A stretch of DNA of 64,000 bases from positions 455,209 through 519,208 of the forward strand of contig NC_079476.1 in assembly GCF_026230105.1 (NCBI RefSeq). The letters run 5' to 3'. Positions 46,701-55,700 of this stretch are shown here, one piece after another. Below the pieces are notes generated by a model, which worked only from the letters and a program-made list of their open reading frames with translations, did not search any database and was not told where the DNA came from. Both the position numbers and the translations under genes were made by a program. Each line of letters starts with the position of its first letter. Position 1 is the first letter of the stretch. Source of the stretch: Diorhabda sublineata (lineage: Eukaryota > Arthropoda > Insecta > Coleoptera > Chrysomelidae).

Positions 46701-49700
46701 CGTCCTTTTCAGCCAGGACAGCGAACACAACCCCAGCTCTGCAGAGGAGTAGCTCCTATATCAGGGCCAACTCCAAAAAACCTTCTTATATAACAAAATT
46801 TCGCTTATTCTACCTAAAAACTTTCCAATAAATCTCTCTATCTCTATCTTTTGAATGTGAAAGGATTTTTCCACGAGTGATGGTGTCTGTGAACTCTCAC
46901 AAATAAAAAATGATTTAGTCATAATATTTTTTATATTTATAAATAATACAATAAAATATAATTTTTGTAATCATAAAAAGCAAAGATTTATTATTTCTTT
47001 GATATACTATGAGAGCTTTAGCATTAAAATTAATTAATTGGATGAAAAATTGGGCATCAAAACAACCCCAATTTGTCAACGTCAACAAGGTTCGTCAGAA
47101 GTGAAAAATATATTAATACAGGTCCGGTTTTTCTCGGATGTAATGATTATGAGTTTCGTAGGTATGTCTTTACAATGTTGAGGATCGGAGAGAACTAACT
47201 ACCTATCACCTAAACTTGATATATTTTGGGTTTGTATTATCGATTTAATATTTAAAAAACATTAGCCCTTAAAATGGACTCTGTCTCGTTTAACTTCCAG
47301 CAATTGAACTCTTCCATTGGTATACCGTCTAAGTATCATATGCGGCTAAGTGCTACTTCATAAGTGAACACCAAAAACTTGAATAAACACAGCATAATTC
47401 ACCGTATAGTTTGCATCTAATATATTTAAGATATATTCAATGTTTCCAGAATGGAATAGTTAACAATCGTTGGTGCTTTTGAATTCATTTTATCGTTTAA
47501 ATCGATTTCGATTAATCCGATGCTTCACTGTGCTCAAAAATCGATTCCGTTACATATTTACAAGCGAAGTTAATAATACTGAATTAAAAATATTCAGAGA
47601 ATCAATAGAGTTTTTTTTTAACTATCAATACTTAAATTTTAGCGATTTTCATCTTACAAGGTGTAACAGATTTAATGTCCAAACATAACCTCTCTATTAC
47701 GAATTCTTGACTATGTAATATGTTTATGTCGGTCAGTTACATGATAATCTTTGAATATATGTACAGAATTATACGTTAAACTATTAGTGAGAATAAAAAG
47801 AAGCTATTGAAATAGTTAGCTGTACAGGAAGTATTATATCCCAATCGTTATCTTATCTTAATAATGCATGGTTCATCGCGAGAATTGCAATTACAAGATT
47901 TAATGATTAAATATTGTTCTCATTTGCGCACAACCACAACCTAACCTAACCTAACCTAACCTAACCACGTCAGCGCAGTGTAAAAGTTCTACTACACTAC
48001 TCGTTCCAACGCATCGACGAAGTTAACTGAAGTTAGAAACGTTACACCAACGAAACATACCCAATGAGAATGTAAATTTCGGTAACACTAATTTAGTTCT
48101 GCCATTTACTACTAGTGGCGCTTATGTAATAAAAGTGTGTCATTACTGTCAATGTCAATTGTCGAGATAAATAATTTCAATTTTCTGATGTGCGTTCTGA
48201 ATGAATTTATGAAACTCACTGTAATGCTATAAATATAATAAATAAATAATGTTAATGCCTTAATATCAGGCAATAGATCGCAACACAAATTTAGTTTTGA
48301 CACTTATCAATCGTTCCGCTACTCATTACTGTCAATGTCAATTGTCAAAATAAATAAACGTTTTTTTTTTCAATTTTAAAGGCATTTATTAGATGTATTC
48401 TAAATGGAATACATTTTGTGAAATTTAGAAAACTGGGAAATCAGAACTGGAAATTAACAACATCGAATACAGGAGATATTCTGAGGTGTAAATTTGAATA
48501 AACCGCGAAAACTGATTAGTTCTGTCACGTACCATCGAGGATGCTGCATCGAACATCCGCCATGTTGCTTCCACTGAAGTTTGCTTTAATTTTATTGGTT
48601 GATTTTAATGTTTCGCTTTCCATTAATAGAGCTCTTAATCTCAAAACCAGATACGCATTTAAGAGAAGCAAAATGAAGTAGGCCGAGTAAGCTTCGTGCT
48701 TGAACTTCGTTCCACTTCGAGTCCTTTGACGATGATCCCTTATTAGTCTGGTTCCAGTTCTACCCAATATAGAATTCTAACAGCTAATGAACCGTTGAAA
48801 GCTTCATATTCTAATAAATATGAGCCAGATATCATTAGAAAAATAAATGTTCAGAATTTTTAGTAATGAAATTAAGTCCAACTTTTCGTGAACCCGATCC
48901 TGGCTACATACGCCCTCGGGAGCTACCGTGTTCGCTTTTCCAAACGACCCAAAACGAGAGGGTGTCAGAGCAACCAAGTATCACAATAGCCGTGGGCGAA
49001 ACGTGTTGCCGCATCATCCTTGTAGGCTAATAAGGTAACAATCCTGCATTCAAGTATTCAACGATGAAATGGATCGTTTTCTAATGCCTTCTTGTTTCTT
49101 GTATACGTAGTTGATTTATTATTGCGCTTTCTGTTGTATTGTATAGTTTGTTCTCGAACGGTCATTCAGCAGGTATTTTAATGTTTTATTGTTGGCACGT
49201 TTGTCTATTGTTCAGATAATGATGTAGGTACACCCTCCGTTTTATCGTGAATTTATTGTGGTTCGTAATTATTGCCTTTAATCGAGGTTGTTTCGCAATA
49301 ATAGTTTCGATTGTCGTCTTTAGCGGTTTCTTATAATAGAATCAGAAAAAGCCACCGCAAATAATGAAATTACATTTGGAATTTTCTGTCAGTTCCTTCA
49401 CGCGCCCCTTTTTCATTCACATCTTCAACAGACTCAAATATCCTCCCTCTTGATGTTGATTTAACCTTAGGACAAAGATAGAAGTGGCATGACGCAAGAT
49501 CCTGTGAATAAGGTGGGCGGTCTAACACTAGGATGTGGTACTTGGATAGAAACCTCTATGGAATGAAGAAGAATCTACTACGGCTTCTTCTTCCCCAATT
49601 CGTGACGTTTTTTTCCCTTATGCGTTCAGTCATAATGTGAAGATGATATTGTTGGTTCACAACTTCACCTTCAGGAAGCTAGTGAAGGTATATAAATCCA

Positions 49701-52700
49701 TCAATATCAACGAAGAACAATCTTCATTGCTTCAAATTTTTATTTGATTTGTTTCCCTTTTTTGGATCTTTGTTTTAGGATAATAGATAAAAAATCAAGA
49801 TTCGTCACATGTTATTACTTCGAGTATGAGTCATTTTGAATCGCATTCAAAGTTTCAATACAAATATTTTTTTCGAATTTCTCGTCGAATACACTGTTTA
49901 CACCCACACTCACGATTACTATGTCTGACGCGCGTTTCTAAAACCAAGTTATCGTCTTCAGAGGCTGAAGGTACATTAAATCTAATGACTTCTGGTTTTA
50001 GACTAAAGTTTCCCACCAATAAACCTTCTCCCGCCAAAATTAAGTCCAGCGGGAAAACCTCCTCGGAGGAAATCTTCATATTTATTGCTTGACCTCTAAA
50101 CTATACAGTGGGGATTAAAGAATTGGCCAATTCCTCTCGCCTACCCACTGGAATATTTTCAAAATTTTTTGTTGAGAAGAGGATAAAGGGTCAATTTCTT
50201 ACAGCCCACCGTATAGTTTAATAGTCAAGGCACGAATGTGAAGATTCCCTCCGAGGATGTTTTCCTGCTAGACTTAATTTTGGCGGGAGATTCAACAATC
50301 GCATGAATTCGGATCAACTTTTCGATTTTTTCATATTTTAACGAATAATTTTCAACATCTTTCGGCCATCTTAAAAACGCTTAAGCCACTGAAAAGCACG
50401 TGGACGCGACGAAAATTATTTGTCATATATTTGTCTCAATAAATTATAAGTTTGAATTGTTTGCATTCAAGGTTTCATGTGAAATTTCACAACAAATCGT
50501 TTCTTTATTTTTACGTCGATGATTTTTAGGGCAAAACGAAAAAAAAATCAGTCCCTATACAAACGAAGGCAACAGTCGTTAACCCTTAACGCAATCTAGA
50601 GATAATATAGGGTTTTCCAATAAGAGGTGTTATTTTGAACAGCCCGCTATTTCAGTAAATGTCACTTTTGAAGCTGTCATTTTTTGACATTTGACAAGTA
50701 GAAACTACGCCATTAATGAAGAACGATACACGTTTCAACAACGCATTGAAATTATTAAAATTCACTATAAAAATGGTGAAAGTTTGGCAGAGACGGTTCG
50801 TAAAACTAAAACATTTTTGGGTCGACGTGAAGCACCTTCTCGGATCGCAATACAGAAATTGGTGGAAAAATTTGAGCTGTGGGGACAAGTTATTGATGTG
50901 AAGAATAAAACCCGTGCACGTCGCTCAAGAACAACTGAGAATATTGCTGCTATAGCTCAAAGTGTTGAAGAAAACCCAGGTTTGTCCATTCCTCGTCGTT
51001 CTTTGGAATTAGCCATTCCACAAACGTATTTTGCATAAAGACTTGGATCTTAAGGCACATAAAGTTCTGTCGTTTAGTACAACTCTAGAACTGGAGGATG
51101 AACTGTAAACAGTCTAGCGAGGGAGTACACAACACACTGTTAATGTTGTTAATGCTACCAACTAAGTTATCTTAATCAGAAAAGCTTAACTTCTTAAACT
51201 ACACACACCTAACGATGATGTGTATTTAGAATGAATTGGTTGCAGAAAATCCAACTTAGATTTCGTGGTACTCAATAGAATTTTGAGATATAATTCAATT
51301 TAATCTAAATGGAAAGTCAAATATTTCACTTAACAGTCATTGAAAGTCTATATAAACTACCTCCATAGTTATTTTTCTTTTCCGTAGAATAACTATGGGA
51401 ATTGTCGACGCTATCTATCATGAACCACCAACCACCATAGACCATGTCCCTCACGCGTGTGAGGTGTTGAATGTCAAACTTTCCCTCAAACTGGAAAATG
51501 TATCAAAGATAATTTTGTTGAATTTCTAATATGTGTTAAGAACCATTATTTCCAAATTGTAAACAACGAAATATTAAAACAATCCGTTCTACCTACCTGT
51601 TGTCGTTGACGCTATAAAATATTTCAGGTGTGGTTTAAGAACAGACGAGCAAAATGTCGCCAACAACAAAAACAACACAACCAGCAGCAAAACTCGGAAA
51701 AAACCACCAGATTAAAAAACAAAACTACCACCAGCCTCATTACTAAGTCATCTCCAACACCAGTTTCTGTTTCAAGCAATAATAATACTAGTACCAGGTA
51801 AGAAAATCCATATTTATGATCTTATATAAACGCTGCGATTTTAGCAAGTTGATTATAAACTATACGGGGCGATTCAATGTTTTTGTTGCGTATATTTAAA
51901 TTATTCAAAAAAGTGAATGTCCACGGTTTACATATACAATATTATCCAATGTATATTGGAATAAATACCAGTTGAATGAAGATTAATCGTACAAAAGTAA
52001 ATAATGACAATATTAGTGAGATAATTACTATTTTACCTACTGAAACCATAAGATTCATTCAGCTTGTGTAAAAACAATTGGTTAACGAATTTTTGTGTCA
52101 TATAATAGAACCAATATTCACGTCCATATTTATGCTATGCTCCTGACATATTTATATACCAAAACAATTATTTTTCATCATGTCATATTATAATTAATAT
52201 GAGGTAGACACATGCTAGAAACTATCAAGTTTGTGTGCTTACGTTAGAACCATGAATTCGAAATAATATCAAAATGGATTGTATGAAACAACGCTCGGTG
52301 ATTAAATAGTCACATTTAGAAGAGATTTACTCCAATGCAAGTTCGCAAAGATTTTACGGATACATGAAAAATAGTATCGTTTAGCATCGACGTTTGGGAT
52401 GCTAAAGTTGCGACTTTAGTAGAATACCTGCAGCATTGAATGACAGTTATAGGTGCTTATTATGTCAATTTAGTTTCAAAATTACGTGGAACGTTAAAAG
52501 AAAGAAGTTGTGTAAAGGTTCTGGGTAATAGCCCAGGCAGCATCCCAAATTAGTTGAGTTGAGCATCCACCATACTCTCAAGATTTGGCTCTAATCTTTA
52601 TATAGACTGCAGAAGCTCTGACAACTGCTTTCAAATTAGTTATGTCTGGGTAAAATTGCAATAACTGCAAACATTCTTTGTCTATCGCACCAGGATGTCA

Positions 52701-55700
52701 ATTTTTTATTGCAAAAATTAGAGTCCATCCTTTTTTTTGTATCCTTAAAATATTCTCGTAGAGTAGCCAAATATAGAATAGTCTAAAACACTTAGGAGTA
52801 CTCTACAAGATTCGATAATTGCGGAAAGAAGTCTCGTTGAACTTTGTATAAATATTTTGAACTCACACAATCTGAGTATCTTAAATATGAATATATGAAT
52901 TTATGTGTATATTGTAGGTTTGTCCCAAACTAGTTTGGACCATTCTTGAAACAATATTTGCTATCTACCAAGTATTGAAAAGACCACAAACGGTTGGAAT
53001 CACAAAATACTAAATCTTTATTGCGCAGAATCGTCACGGTACCAAGGAAGGTTTTTTGATCGGTTGGAACGAACCTTATATCATATATTTAACGTCGTTT
53101 CTTGGCTGAAAAGTTGTTCTCTATTATATAAAAATACTTGAACTTTTTTCTTTTCTTAAAAAAGAGCTAGTTTTTTATTTTCGCCAATATTCACTCCAAA
53201 TCAACATCTTAAAACTGTTGTGAACTTATAGTTTTGAAAAAAGACATTTACTGTGATATTATGTTTAATTATTTTCTTTCTAGTTCATCGGGAAGTCCAC
53301 CTTCTGTACCTACAGCGCTACACCTTAGAGACAGTCCGAACTACGTCAAATCTCAGCTACTTCCAACATGTGGCAACACTAGTTCACCAACGGTAAGCTA
53401 AAGTTAGTCTGAAATACTAATTTCCTTTATAAAATAACGGCGAATCTAAATTTAATTGTTGGCGTGTAATTTAAATTATTTGAAAGTTACATATTTTGCC
53501 ATGTTAGAACTAATAAATTTCCAAATTCATGTTTTTGTTTATAATATTTCTCAAAAGTTCATATTTTTAAAATACATTTATAAAGGCCGTTTGACATGGT
53601 GAAAGAAATTGCATGGAATTTTTTGCAAGGTCAAAATATTGCACGTCACACGTCACTTGTCATTGCATCATTGCTGCCACTAACAAAAATTCAATTAGTG
53701 AATTAAACAGTAACTAGATTTCTCCCTAGAATTGCAGCTTGCGCGCATTAAAAATGGCGCTAAATTGTAAGTGCGAGATCTTGCATGAAAAAATCAGCTG
53801 AACTTCATCCGCGCATGCTTTTAATCAAGAAATATTGCACCTGGCATAGCATTGCATGGCTTTAAAGAGACCCAGAACTTTGTACTCAAGGAAGTGAAGA
53901 TTCTAGTTTCTACCGCCCTAATCAATCTTTACACCCCAATTGTTCCAGATGATTTAAGCTTTTTATTCCGCCATAAGATATTTATCGCTTATGTTTTCTC
54001 CAAAAAGAGGAAAGAAACTGAAATAACGCATTAGTGCATACAGTGCACAAGACTTTTGATTTGATAATTTTGAATAGTGATTTTTTGGAAAAGAGACTTA
54101 TAACTGTGTTTTATATTTTTAGATTCCAAGCTCCACTTATACCAACTCGGCAAATTCCAGTATATGGTCTCCAGCGTCTATAGATTCGTTTTCTTTAGAT
54201 CAACATAGATGGTGTACGTCTACACAACCTTCAGTATTAAGTAGTACCAATTCGTCAACTAACTGTTATAATAATTACTCGTACTATTCTAATATGGAAT
54301 ATTTAAGTTCAACACCGATGAATCATTCACAATTTGTAGTAAGTATAACATTGAAATCGATCGATCTAAATTTTGGGTACAGATCAATGGTGGATTTACA
54401 CCATAAAAGGCTAAAACCACACAGTAACCCTTTACTCCATCCCCTCTTAGAACCCCCAGCTGATAGAAGACTCAAAAGGAACTGGCCAGCTTATCTAACA
54501 AACGAATGAAGAAGTCTTATCACTGGAAAAGACCTCATCACGCCAAGAGGAGCCCACATGGTTTTGATTGCTATTGCCGATCTTTCCATAACTGAATAAG
54601 ATAATTTTAAGTAGGTAGCTGTTTCGAAGAACAGGTCATGGAATTAAGCGTATATGGTAAGAATACACCAAAGAAATGAAAAAAGACACCGAAGAAGGTT
54701 TGATGAAGCACCTGATGAAGATATTGGATTGGCTGCGAATGACAAAATCAAAGTTAACACGTTTATCATTGTCATAGGTAGACTCAGGATTCAAGATATT
54801 TATTTTATTGTTGTTAAACTTTCTTCGTATTTTACGGGGGTTGATACTCAAGTTCTAAGATATGGCAACAATGATATGAATATATCAAATCTGTCAATAG
54901 CATGTTTGGCAGGTTTTCCACAGGATTAATTGCGTAACCGTCATCGTAAATCGACTGTTGTGTCAGAAAACATCGATGCTATGAGTAAAGGCGAATTCAC
55001 ACCAACGGACACAGTCAGATCAGGTCACGGTCAGAGACAATCAAGTCAAGATCGCTGCCTCGGGATCTCAATGACAATGCTTTAACTGGCGAGCACGGTA
55101 CGGGCACAATCAGATCTACCGCAGCCACAGTCAACCACCTGTCTTCAATCTCTTTATTACTGACATTGCAAGATCTCCATGTGACATCCCATGTGATTGA
55201 GACATGAATATTTTGTTGTCAAAAAGATTTGTTCGCGTTGACAATGCTGAAAAAAGACGAGTTGTTCGCGCACAAAGCGTTCCAAAGCAAATAGTCTTCT
55301 GTTTTTTCGGAATCATTAGACATGTCGTCACCATTCCATTAGAGCGCTTAGAACGGTTCATTCTGAATGAATTTATTCGCGAAAAGTCAGAGAAAGGAAT
55401 CGCAGAAGACGTAACATTCTCCACTACGACACTCGCGAGCTCTCGCAAATCAGTTCAAACAAAAAACGTTTTGGAACAGTTAAAACTTGGAATTTGTGGG
55501 TCATCCGTCGTACAGTCCTTATACCTGAAGAAGTGGTTGATGCGTTTTGGAGGTAGGTACCTCAATCGGAATACTTCGACAATTATTGGTTCAAACCAAT
55601 TCAAAGTAGCAATCCTCCTGTTTATAGTATTAAATAAGTTACTTGATGATTTTTCGTTGTAATTAAAGTTTTTTCTGTAGAGGTAAGTCTGTAAATCCGC

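Noticed and set aside
47938..47966. Telomere or chromosome end
   Set aside because: Only about 29 bp, embedded in an intron of a normal gene.
54339..54509. otd ending by read-through of the 54338 donor
   Set aside because: A perfect GTAAGT donor and an in-phase, Trp-rich last exon at 56887 explain the C-terminus better than the low-similarity read-through tail.
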